Assembly (NCBI GenBank): GCA_965267505.1
Contig: OZ254081.1
Location: forward strand, 2,170,001-2,234,000
Source: JANQHS01 sp965267505
Lineage (GTDB): Bacteria; Bacteroidota; Bacteroidia; Cytophagales; CCMP332
Length of the DNA stretch: 64,000 bases
Direction: 5' to 3'
Of the stretch, positions 8,913 to 16,399 are shown one piece after another. The position numbers were made by a program, and so were the translations under genes. Position 1 is the stretch's first letter. Each line of letters opens with the position of its first letter. The notes below the pieces were generated by a model. That model saw nothing but the letters and a program-made list of their open reading frames with translations, was not told where the DNA came from and ran no database searches.

Positions 8913-9508
8913 GAAACTGCTTTGATCTTAATTCCCAAATGAGCCATGCCTTTTAGTTTTTCCGAAAGTTCGTCAAAAGAGGATCTTTGAACCTGAATGT
9001 CATAATTAGCCTCTTCACTAAACTCTCGGGAGAGGACCTTTACATCAGGATCTCTTAAAAGGTTCTCTATCAATCCCTGATGTTGAAAGGGAGCAATGAT
9101 CCTGAGTCTTGAATATTCGATTGCAGGAATAAGGGTTGCATTTTTTACTGCATCCTGTGATGCTTCACTATAAGCCGCTCTAAGCCCGGGCACTCCAAGC
9201 TTGGTTCCGCCATAGATCCTTGCAACCACTGCAAGGCTATTGACAAGACCTGCAGATCTTAATTGGTTCAAAATGGGATCACCCGCAGAATGTTTTGGTT
9301 CCCCAGCATCATTGGCGAATTCTTCGGTCTTTTCAATTCCAATACGCCAGGCATAACAATTATGTCTTGAGTCAGGATATTCAATTGCTACCTGTTCTAT
9401 CAGCTTTTCCACTTCTTCCCTTTTTTGAATGGGAAATAGAAAACCATAGAATTTCGATCCCTTTTCTTGGTAGAATCCTTTTGAAAGTCTTTCAGGGCTA
9501 GAACTCAT
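8909..9508 (-). CDS. yigZ: YigZ/IMPACT (UPF0029) family protein
   Basis: 199 aa, typical length. The signature HNCYAWRIG ... FANDAGEPKHSAGDPIL ... ARIYGGTKLGVPGL covers the N-terminal IMPACT domain, followed by a small ferredoxin-like C-terminal domain. Relatives in eukaryotes modulate the GCN2 stress kinase; the bacterial role is unresolved. It lies one base after the DMT transporter gene and overlaps the GT-C gene by four bases, giving a three-gene minus-strand operon. Confidence 0.88.
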   Translation of the reverse strand: MSSSPERLSKGFYQEKGSKFYGFLFPIQKREEVEKLIEQVAIEYPDSRHNCYAWRIGIEKTEEFANDAGEPKHSAGDPILNQLRSAGLVNSLAVVARIYGGTKLGVPGLRAAYSEASQDAVKNATLIPAIEYSRLRIIAPFQHQGLIENLLRDPDVKVLSREFSEEANYDIQVQRSSFDELSEKLKGMAHLGIKIKAVS

Positions 9509-9509
9509 A

Positions 9510-10379
9510 TTAACTGGCCAGGTAGATCAAAAACAGACAAATAAGAGCCAGGAAGAGCCCGATCATATTTTGGCGGCTCAAATGCTCACGGAAAAGCATT
9601 CTTCCCGTCAAAGCAGAAAAAAGAATGATCCCCACATTTAGGAAAGGATAGACCAGTGCCCCGTTATTGTTGTAGGCATCAAGTCCTCTTAGCAGAAATT
9701 CGATTGAAAAGTAATTGACTACCCCTAGCCCTATTCCTGCTGCCCATTCTTTTGATGATCTCCAGGTCCATGGGGCCGAGCCTTTCAGGATCTGAATAAT
9801 CACACCAATGCTTGCAGCACAAAAGAAAACCGTCAAAGGAAAGAGCTGAAAGCCCTTATGGCCGGAGAAAACGAAATTCAGATAGTTGATCCCTCCATCG
9901 ATGAATCCACTTAATATGAAAACCCCGACTGGTAAGATGCCCAATGCCTTTGTTCCGATTCCCCTACCCTTTAAAGAAGCCAGGACTATGGCCGGAATGG
10001 AAAGGAGTAAGGCCAACAAAGTATAGCTGTTGAATTCTGCCTCTGGAATAAAGAAAACAGCCAGGGCAACAGGAAATAAAAGGGAAAGCTTGGTTGTGAT
10101 GGAGGCTATTGAAATTCCATAATTAGCCGTTGTCTTACCCATCAGATTGAAGGTCAGAATGAACAGAGATCCCATCATTAAGGAAAATGGCATCCAGGCA
10201 ACATCCACCTGGATCTCGTCAACAAATAGTAATTCCCGATAAAATATTATTCCGGTGACGGTACAACCGAGATAATTTATGGTTACCATTCGGTCCAGTT
10301 TCAGACCCCAAATGGAGAAGAGCTTAAAGAAAATGAATATGCCAACCGAGGAGGCAAGGCTTAGAAATAGGAAAGTCAT
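9510..10379 (-). CDS. DMT superfamily (EamA-like) transporter
   Basis: 289 aa with ten hydrophobic segments in two repeats of five, the EamA/drug-metabolite transporter layout. The second half (YPFLNVGIILFSALTGRMLF) matches the family's final helices. It is an inner-membrane transporter of unknown substrate and the first gene of the operon leading into yigZ. The start ATG is 53 bases from the divergent acyltransferase gene. Confidence 0.75.
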   Translation of the reverse strand: MTFLFLSLASSVGIFIFFKLFSIWGLKLDRMVTINYLGCTVTGIIFYRELLFVDEIQVDVAWMPFSLMMGSLFILTFNLMGKTTANYGISIASITTKLSLLFPVALAVFFIPEAEFNSYTLLALLLSIPAIVLASLKGRGIGTKALGILPVGVFILSGFIDGGINYLNFVFSGHKGFQLFPLTVFFCAASIGVIIQILKGSAPWTWRSSKEWAAGIGLGVVNYFSIEFLLRGLDAYNNNGALVYPFLNVGIILFSALTGRMLFREHLSRQNMIGLFLALICLFLIYLAS

Positions 10380-10432
10380 ATCAGGGAGGCAGAAAATTAA
10401 TAATTTTCCTTCCCCTGAATCTTAATTGACCC

Positions 10433-11353
10433 TTGGAATTAATCAAGCTTGAACCAAAGCAAAACGGACTGAGGAATCCTCAATATCTGTTTCATGAATC
10501 CGGATTTTTAAATTCCGGATATCAGGAAAATGATCGGATCTACCTGGGTCAAAGTATCGACTCAAGATTGATGCTGCGAGTGGCTTTAAAGGAAGGATCT
10601 GCTGTATCCTATCCAAGAGCCTCTTTCGGGGGGATAGATTATGAGGGAGTAATCCCTTCAGACGGAGATTTATCTGACTTTTTAAATAAGGTAATTGATG
10701 CTTTAACCAAGGAAGGAATAAATGTGTTGGTCATTTATTTAGCTCCTGATTATTACGACCCTGTTTTTATGAAGGGTCATAGCCAGGTCTTGGAAAAGCT
10801 GGGTTTTCAACTGTTCGAAGAGGGTCAAAGCTTTTTTAGGAGGATCGGAGATGCATTTGAGCAGGGCCTTCATGATTCCCACTTGAGGAGGTTAAAACGA
10901 ATTAAGACAATTGCTTGGGAAGTAATAATGGGCGGTCCGGAATTGATAGAAGAATTTGTTGGATTTGGACGGAAGGCTTCTCAAGAAAGAGGATTGCCTT
11001 TTTCCATGGATCGCGAAACCCTTCAAGATCAATTCGGAGGAAATCCCGATAGGTATGATCTGTTTCTGATCAAAGATGACAACAGGATCGTTGCAGGAGG
11101 AATAGGAATGGCAGTATCAAAAAAGGTTTATTATAGCTTTCTTCCAAGAACCCTTCAATCTTATTCAAGTCAAAGTCCTATGATCCTTCTAAACCAATTG
11201 ATGTTTGAAGAAGCAAGCAGGAGAAATTGCGAGGTCTTCGATCTAGGAATAGCAGCTCCGCTGGGCGAAAAAGAAAATTCTGGACTGGAAACCTTCAAAT
11301 TGAGGCAAGGAGCTGAGGTTGGAAGAAAAACCTGCTATAAAATCAAATTTTAA
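10433..11353 (+). CDS. GNAT/FemAB-like acyltransferase domain protein
   Basis: 306 aa without signal peptide or membrane segments. The second half (roughly residues 165-300) has the look of the acetyltransferase fold used in FemAB-like proteins: ERGLPFSMDRETL, then RIVAGGIGMAVSKKVYYSF, then VFDLGIAA and GLETFKLRQGAEV. Such proteins transfer amino-acyl or acyl groups to cell-wall or polysaccharide substrates; no specific substrate can be inferred here. The start is TTG: an in-frame TGA lies two codons upstream and no early ATG is available. A strong terminator follows. Confidence 0.65.
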   Translation: MELIKLEPKQNGLRNPQYLFHESGFLNSGYQENDRIYLGQSIDSRLMLRVALKEGSAVSYPRASFGGIDYEGVIPSDGDLSDFLNKVIDALTKEGINVLVIYLAPDYYDPVFMKGHSQVLEKLGFQLFEEGQSFFRRIGDAFEQGLHDSHLRRLKRIKTIAWEVIMGGPELIEEFVGFGRKASQERGLPFSMDRETLQDQFGGNPDRYDLFLIKDDNRIVAGGIGMAVSKKVYYSFLPRTLQSYSSQSPMILLNQLMFEEASRRNCEVFDLGIAAPLGEKENSGLETFKLRQGAEVGRKTCYKIKF

Positions 11354-11456
11354 GTCCTCTTTTTCAAACGGTTACCTTTTTTCTCTTGTTAGTATTTATG
11401 AGTGAAGACAGCAATTTTTCATACACCTGTTTAATTCGTTCAAAAAGCAAGAGCGG

Positions 11457-11494
11457 GAAGGCTTATCAATTTTTGGTAAGCCTTCTTTTTTTTT
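11457..11494 (+). terminator. Rho-independent terminator after the acyltransferase gene
   Basis: Nine-base arms GAAGGCTTA and TAAGCCTTC around an 11-base loop, then nine T. It sits 100 bases after the stop codon and 27 bases before the crotonase start. Confidence 0.9.
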
Positions 11495-11521
11495 AGAATC
11501 TTTGGGTTCAAAGCCCAATCC

Positions 11522-12295
11522 ATGAAGTACTTATTATTAGAAAAAGAGGCCAGACCAATGGTCGCCCTTATTCGCATCAACAGACCGAAGGAATTGAATG
11601 CCCTGAATCTTGAGTTGATGCAGGAGCTCAAGAATTGCTTAAAGGAACTTGACGATGATGATTCTGTTAGGGCCATCGTCATTACGGGAAATGAAAAAGC
11701 ATTTGCTGCGGGAGCTGATATTAAGCAAATGGCAGGAAAGAATGCCATTGACATGCTAAAGATCGATCAGTTCTCTACCTGGGACCAGATCAAAAAGACC
11801 AAAAAACCAATCATTGGAGCTGTTTCGGGTTTTGCTTTAGGTGGGGGCTGTGAGCTAAGTATGCTTTGTGATATGATCATTGCTTCAGAGACCGCTCGTT
11901 TCGGACAACCCGAGATCAAGATTGGCGTGATGCCCGGAGCAGGTGGAACTCAGCGTTTGACCAAAGCATTAGGCAAAGCCAGGGCTATGGAATTGGTGCT
12001 TACCGGAGATTTTTTAAGTGCCGAAGAAGCTCATCAAAGAGGATTGGTCAATAAAGTTGTACCTGTTGAATTCTATCTGGAGGAGGCTTTGAACCTGGCT
12101 CAAAAGATCTCTCAAATGTCACCTCTTGCTGCAAGTCTTGCAAAAGAGGCTGTTCTGAGATCTTTTGAAACCCACCTAGATGAGGGATTGCATTTCGAAC
12201 GTAAGAATTTTTACTTATTGTTCAATTCCGAGGACCAAAAGGAGGGTATGGAAGCTTTTATTGAAAAAAGAAAGCCAGATTTTAAAGGAAAATAG
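11522..12295 (+). CDS. Enoyl-CoA hydratase/isomerase family protein (crotonase)
   Basis: 257 aa, full length for the family. The oxyanion-hole stretch FAAGADIKQM, the GFALGGGCELSM segment and FGQPEIKIGVMPGAGGTQRL are present. Both glutamates used by enoyl-CoA hydratases (in GGGCELS and in GQPEI) are kept, so a true hydratase acting in fatty-acid or amino-acid beta-oxidation is more likely than an isomerase. It stands alone after a terminator, with no other beta-oxidation gene next to it. Confidence 0.88.
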   Translation: MKYLLLEKEARPMVALIRINRPKELNALNLELMQELKNCLKELDDDDSVRAIVITGNEKAFAAGADIKQMAGKNAIDMLKIDQFSTWDQIKKTKKPIIGAVSGFALGGGCELSMLCDMIIASETARFGQPEIKIGVMPGAGGTQRLTKALGKARAMELVLTGDFLSAEEAHQRGLVNKVVPVEFYLEEALNLAQKISQMSPLAASLAKEAVLRSFETHLDEGLHFERKNFYLLFNSEDQKEGMEAFIEKRKPDFKGK

Positions 12296-12403
12296 GTGTA
12301 ATATTTTTAGGAAAATGTATTTTTTTGCTATTTTGGATGGAGAAATTGTGCAAGAAATAGTAATTATTTAACACTATTTTGATTTTTTTGTACCTCACAT
12401 TCG

Positions 12404-12598
12404 ATGATTTTGGACAATAGGCGCTTACCTGATACAGAAAAAAAAGCTCAGAATAAGAGTTCTGAAGGGCCTGACAAGAACGGGGTTAAGACGACTTCAG
12501 GTCATGAACTGACCACTGAGTTGAACGATCTGGTCTTTGACCTAGTCGATATCATTCATAACATGGGACTTCCTCCTGTGAAGAAGGCTGCTAAATAG
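12404..12598 (+). CDS. Small uncharacterised acidic/basic protein (64 aa)
   Basis: 64 aa starting at ATG. The first half is polar and probably disordered (EKKAQNKSSEGPDKNG); the second half (ELTTELNDLVFDLVDIIHN) would form an amphipathic helix, and the tail is basic (VKKAAK). It follows the crotonase gene by about 110 bases and overlaps the convergent nhaD by 8 bases, as most real gene ends do in this window. I do not recognise it; it could be a spurious ORF, but composition and codons look native. Confidence 0.5.
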   Translation: MILDNRRLPDTEKKAQNKSSEGPDKNGVKTTSGHELTTELNDLVFDLVDIIHNMGLPPVKKAAK

Positions 12599-13871
12599 CC
12601 GACAGCATCAAATAAGCAACTGCCCCTACTATATAGCCTGAGAAGGCCAGGACTGAAATTTTTCTGACGTACCAGAAGAAGTTCACTTTTTCCATCCCCA
12701 TAATTGTAACTCCAGCAGCTGAGCCAACAATTAAGATGCTTCCTCCGGTACCGGCACAATATGCCATGAACTGCCAGAACTGATGGTCAGTAGGAAACAG
12801 ATCCAGGGAGTACATTCCCATTGAAGCGGCAACAAGTGGTACATTATCAACTATGGCTGAAAGGATACCGATGGCAAAAACTATGATCTTATAATCGGAG
12901 ATGTTTTGCTCTAGAAGGTGACTCAACCCATGAAGGATCTCTGTAGCCTCTAGTGCAGAGATCGCAGCCAGAATCCCAAAGAAGAATAGTACGGATGAAA
13001 GGTCAATCTTGCTCAGGGCTGAAGCGACCAGGAATTGCTGCTTTTCCTCATGAGCTTTTCTCTTATGGATGAGCTCGGTGGCAACCCATAGCATCCCAAG
13101 ACTGAACATCATGCCCATGAATGGCGGTAGGTTCGTTATGGATTTAAAGAAGGGGACGAAGATCAATCCCAGGACTCCAAGGATTAGGATAGATCTTCTT
13201 TCGAAAGGGGAGGTGTTTCTATTGACGTCGAGCCCACTTTTATAGGAAGGAAGGTTTCCTTTGACCTGTCGGCTGGCAATGATCAAAGGAACGATCATAC
13301 AGATCAAACTGGGAATCACCAGGGTTTTCATGGTAGCAAAGCTCGTGATCTGTCCTCCGATCCAAAGCATGGTGGTCGTTACATCGCCAATAGGTGTCCA
13401 GGCACCACCTGCATTTGCTGAGATGATCACCATTCCGGCAAAGAACCAGCGCTCATTCCGCACAGGGATCATTTTTCTAAGCAGGGAAACCATTATGATC
13501 GAAGTGGTCAGATTATCCAGGATCGCCGAAAGGAAGAAACTAACAACGCATAAGATCCACAGAAGGGCCTTTTTATTCCTGGTTTTTATCTTATTGATAA
13601 AAACATTGAATCCTTCATGGGCATCGATAAGTTCGACTATTGCCATAGCCCCCATGAGGAAAAATAGGATGGAGGAGATGTCGCTTAAATGGTGAAATAG
13701 CTGGCTGTTGACCAGTTCTTTGTTTTCTACTCCGAGGATATAAAGGGTCCAGCAAAGGATACCAGTTAAAATTGCTGAGGCGGTTTTCTCAACATGAATA
13801 GCATGTTCGAAAATGATGGCGGCATAGCCTACCACAAAGATCAGTATCAAGGATATCTCAAGCAGATCCAT
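12591..13871 (-). CDS. nhaD: Na+/H+ antiporter NhaD type
   Basis: 426 aa with about 11-12 membrane segments. The NhaD hallmark NAGGAWTPIGDVTTTMLWI is present, together with SAILDNLTTSIIM and SAIVDNVPLVAASMG, which contain the paired conserved Asp/Asn-rich helix breaks of the IT superfamily. NhaD exchanges Na+ or Li+ for H+ at alkaline pH. It is a second sodium antiporter of a different family from the NhaC encoded 5 kb away. ATG start at 13871. No terminator separates it from the convergent small gene. Confidence 0.92.
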   Translation of the reverse strand: MDLLEISLILIFVVGYAAIIFEHAIHVEKTASAILTGILCWTLYILGVENKELVNSQLFHHLSDISSILFFLMGAMAIVELIDAHEGFNVFINKIKTRNKKALLWILCVVSFFLSAILDNLTTSIIMVSLLRKMIPVRNERWFFAGMVIISANAGGAWTPIGDVTTTMLWIGGQITSFATMKTLVIPSLICMIVPLIIASRQVKGNLPSYKSGLDVNRNTSPFERRSILILGVLGLIFVPFFKSITNLPPFMGMMFSLGMLWVATELIHKRKAHEEKQQFLVASALSKIDLSSVLFFFGILAAISALEATEILHGLSHLLEQNISDYKIIVFAIGILSAIVDNVPLVAASMGMYSLDLFPTDHQFWQFMAYCAGTGGSILIVGSAAGVTIMGMEKVNFFWYVRKISVLAFSGYIVGAVAYLMLSAI

Positions 13872-14010
13872 TAATTCTTCTAGTAAATTGGCCGCAAAAC
13901 TAAAACTAAGTGGCTGGAATTGAAACCCCTGTGGAAGTAATAAATTTTTGTGAGCGTATTTTTCGCGACATAGATTTTTTATTTATTTTTGAATCGAAAA
14001 AATTATCAAA

Positions 14011-14025
14011 TAAGAATTTTTCTTA
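14011..14025. promoter_or_regulatory. 15-bp inverted repeat next to the perR-like start codon
   Basis: TAAGAATTTTTCTTA has perfect six-base arms around TTT. It has the size of a classical Fur/PerR box and ends one base before the TTG start of the Fur-family gene, so it is a candidate autoregulatory operator. The sequence is AT-rich, so chance is possible. Confidence 0.4.
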
Positions 14026-14026
14026 A

Positions 14027-14485
14027 TTGGAATTGAGTTTAGATCATATCAGGGAGAAATTAATTGGAGCAGGTTTAAAGGCCACACATCAAAGAATGGT
14101 GGTTTTTAAAGCTCTGCTAGAGGTTAGTTCGCACCCTTCGGCCGAAAAGGTCTTTGAGATCGTTCACCCGGCTAATCCCAGTATTTCCATAGCCACGGTT
14201 TATAATACCCTGGATTCCTTAGTGGAAGCTGGTTTGGCAAAAAGGGTAATGTCAGGGAAGGGGCCTGTAAGGTATGATGCCAGATTAGACAATCACCATC
14301 ATCTGATCTGCTCAAATACTAAAGAGATCATTGATTTCTATGATGAAGAACTCAACCAAATGATCAAGTCTTATTTGGAAAAGAAGAAGATTAAGAATTT
14401 CAATTTGGAGGATATGCAATTGCATATACGAGGCAATAAGATCGCCCCGGAAAAAGAGATTCGAATTAATAATGTTAAACCATAA
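14027..14485 (+). CDS. perR: Fur family regulator, PerR-like
   Basis: 152 aa with a winged-helix domain (KATHQRMVVFKALLE ... SIATVYNTLDSLVEAGL) and a Fur dimerisation domain with HHHLICSNTKEIIDF. The C-x-x-C usually seen after the HHH motif is reduced to one Cys (C-S-N-T), so the structural zinc site of typical Fur/PerR seems absent. The next gene, 12 bases downstream, is a 2-Cys peroxiredoxin, which argues for a peroxide-sensing PerR-type role over iron control. The start is TTG: a TAA lies directly upstream and the first ATG would remove part of the DNA-binding domain. A dyad next to the start suggests autoregulation. Confidence 0.8.
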   Translation: MELSLDHIREKLIGAGLKATHQRMVVFKALLEVSSHPSAEKVFEIVHPANPSISIATVYNTLDSLVEAGLAKRVMSGKGPVRYDARLDNHHHLICSNTKEIIDFYDEELNQMIKSYLEKKKIKNFNLEDMQLHIRGNKIAPEKEIRINNVKP

Positions 14486-14497
14486 AGTAGAGTAATT

Positions 14498-15124
14498 ATG
14501 TCATTAGTAGGAAAGAAGGCTCCTAGCTTCAATGCAAAGGCCGTGGTAAACGGAGATGAGATCGCTGATCTTAATCTCGACGATTTTTTAGGAAAGCAGG
14601 AGATCGTTCTGTTCTTCTACCCAAAGGATTTCACATTTGTTTGTCCAACTGAGATCCTGGCATTCCAGGAAAAATTGGGCGAATTTGAAAAAAGGGGTGT
14701 TAAAGTGATCGGTTGTTCAACCGATACCGAAAATTCTCATTTAGCCTGGTTGACCACTCCAAAGAATCAAGGTGGAATTGAAGGAGTAACCTATCCAATG
14801 GTTGCTGATACCGCAAAGACCATTGCAACCAACTATGGTGTACTAGGAGGGGATTACGATTACAATGAGGAAGGAGAACTTGAATTCGATGGTGCTCCTA
14901 TCGCTTTCAGAGGAACTTTCTTTATCGATAAGGAAGGAATCGTGAGACATGAGTATGTGAACTTTTTCCCATTGGGAAGGAACATCGACGAAACTATCAG
15001 GATCGTTGACGCATGGCATCACCATGAGAAATACGGAGAAGTTTGTCCTGCTAACTGGGAAGAAGGAAAAGACGCGATGAAAGAATCGCGTGAAAGCGTT
15101 GCAGATTATTTAGCTAGTCACTGA
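14498..15124 (+). CDS. 2-Cys peroxiredoxin (AhpC/Prx1 type)
   Basis: 208 aa. The peroxidatic cysteine lies in FYPKDFTFVCPTEI and the resolving cysteine in GEVCPANW, the typical 2-Cys Prx arrangement. It reduces hydrogen peroxide and organic or sulfur peroxides in the cytoplasm with thioredoxin-type partners. No ahpF gene is nearby. It forms a two-gene unit with the PerR-like regulator upstream and ends in a terminator, so peroxide induction through that regulator is likely. Confidence 0.93.
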   Translation: MSLVGKKAPSFNAKAVVNGDEIADLNLDDFLGKQEIVLFFYPKDFTFVCPTEILAFQEKLGEFEKRGVKVIGCSTDTENSHLAWLTTPKNQGGIEGVTYPMVADTAKTIATNYGVLGGDYDYNEEGELEFDGAPIAFRGTFFIDKEGIVRHEYVNFFPLGRNIDETIRIVDAWHHHEKYGEVCPANWEEGKDAMKESRESVADYLASH

Positions 15125-15145
15125 TCAATTTAGATCTCAATTAAA

Positions 15146-15171
15146 AGGGGCCGTAAGGCCTCTTTTTTTTT
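15146..15171 (+). terminator. Rho-independent terminator after the peroxiredoxin gene
   Basis: AGGGGCC and GGCCTCT arms (one G-T pair) around a four-base loop GTAA, then a run of T. It closes the perR-prx unit 10 bases before the waaA start. Confidence 0.85.
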
Positions 15172-15181
15172 CTTTGCCCTG

Positions 15182-16399
15182 ATGGTTCTTTTCTACAGAC
15201 TGGGAATTACCCTATTTCATGGAGCAATGATGCTTGCTTCGCTTTTCAATCCAAAGGCGAGAAAGTGGGTTCAGGGTAGGAGATCATGGCAAAAGAAGAT
15301 CAAAGGACCGGGAGAGGGCTCCGGAAAGAAAGTTTATTGGTTTCATGCTTCATCCCTGGGAGAGTATGAAATGTGCAAGCCCCTTATAAAAGAGATCAAA
15401 AGCCGAAATGGCAATTCATATGTCTTTGTCACCTTCTTTTCTCCCTCGGGATTTGAAGGCATTGCTGATAAAGAGCTTGCAGACCAATTTGCCTATTTAC
15501 CGATGGAGGGCCCATCCAATGCAAAGGAATTTGTAAGGATTCTTGATCCCGATTTTGCCTTTTTCGCAAAGTATGATCTCTGGTATTTCTTTATACAAGC
15601 ACTACAGCTAAAGAAGACCCCGATCGTGCTGTTTTCAGCCTCCTTTAGGAAAGGGCAATTCTATTTCAGTCCATTTGGAAAATTTTTCTTGAAAAGGATC
15701 AGGCTGATCGACCATATTTTTGTTCAGGACCAAGCTTCAAAGGATCTGCTGGACTCTTATGGGATTAACAGCGAAATCTCAGGTGACAGCAGATTTGAAA
15801 GAGTTGCTCAGATCTCTGAATCCTCACCGGACTTTCCGGAAATAAAGAATTTTATTGGGGATTCAAATTGCATAGTGGGCGGTAGCCTATGGCCCAGCGA
15901 TATTGAAAACTCCGGATTGGATAGATTGAATTTGGGAGATTGGAAATTGATCCTTGCTCCCCATGATATCTCCGAAGCCTCTTTGAATTATTTCGAAAAG
16001 AAGTTTCAGGGTACAATTAGGTATTCTGCACTTGGTGAAATTTCTAACACCAGTATTTTATTGATCGATAATATTGGAATGCTTTCCCGTCTTTATGGAT
16101 TGGCAGATTTTGCTTTCGTGGGGGGAGGATTCAAGGAAGGTCTTCACAATATTTTAGAGCCAGCAGCCTGGTCCTTACCTGTGGCCTTTGGGCCTCAAAT
16201 ACAAAAATTTCCTGAAGCCCAGGCATTGGTAGATGTAGGAGGAGGATTTCTTTTGAGTAATGTTCAGGATCTTGAAAATGCTTTTTCAAAAATTGAGGAT
16301 CCTGAATTCAGGAAAGATGCAGGGTCGAGATCCAGAAAATTTATTGAGTCAGGGTCGAGGTCAACCCAAATAATCCTTAGCCGAATTAAGGCTGTTTAG
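15182..16399 (+). CDS. waaA: 3-deoxy-D-manno-octulosonic acid (Kdo) transferase
   Basis: 405 aa with the WaaA/KdtA layout: one N-terminal membrane anchor, then FHASSLGEYEMCKPL, which carries the catalytic Glu, and a second domain with FVGGGFKEGLHNILEPAAW. It transfers Kdo from CMP-Kdo to the lipid A precursor on the cytoplasmic face of the inner membrane. Together with lpxH at 24.3 kb this shows a lipopolysaccharide-type outer membrane. Its 3' end overlaps the convergent propeller gene by 14 bases. Confidence 0.92.
   Translation: MVLFYRLGITLFHGAMMLASLFNPKARKWVQGRRSWQKKIKGPGEGSGKKVYWFHASSLGEYEMCKPLIKEIKSRNGNSYVFVTFFSPSGFEGIADKELADQFAYLPMEGPSNAKEFVRILDPDFAFFAKYDLWYFFIQALQLKKTPIVLFSASFRKGQFYFSPFGKFFLKRIRLIDHIFVQDQASKDLLDSYGINSEISGDSRFERVAQISESSPDFPEIKNFIGDSNCIVGGSLWPSDIENSGLDRLNLGDWKLILAPHDISEASLNYFEKKFQGTIRYSALGEISNTSILLIDNIGMLSRLYGLADFAFVGGGFKEGLHNILEPAAWSLPVAFGPQIQKFPEAQALVDVGGGFLLSNVQDLENAFSKIEDPEFRKDAGSRSRKFIESGSRSTQIILSRIKAV

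Noticed and set aside
11398..11497. A 32-codon ORF between the acyltransferase and crotonase genes
   Set aside because: It runs through the hairpin and T run of a strong terminator.
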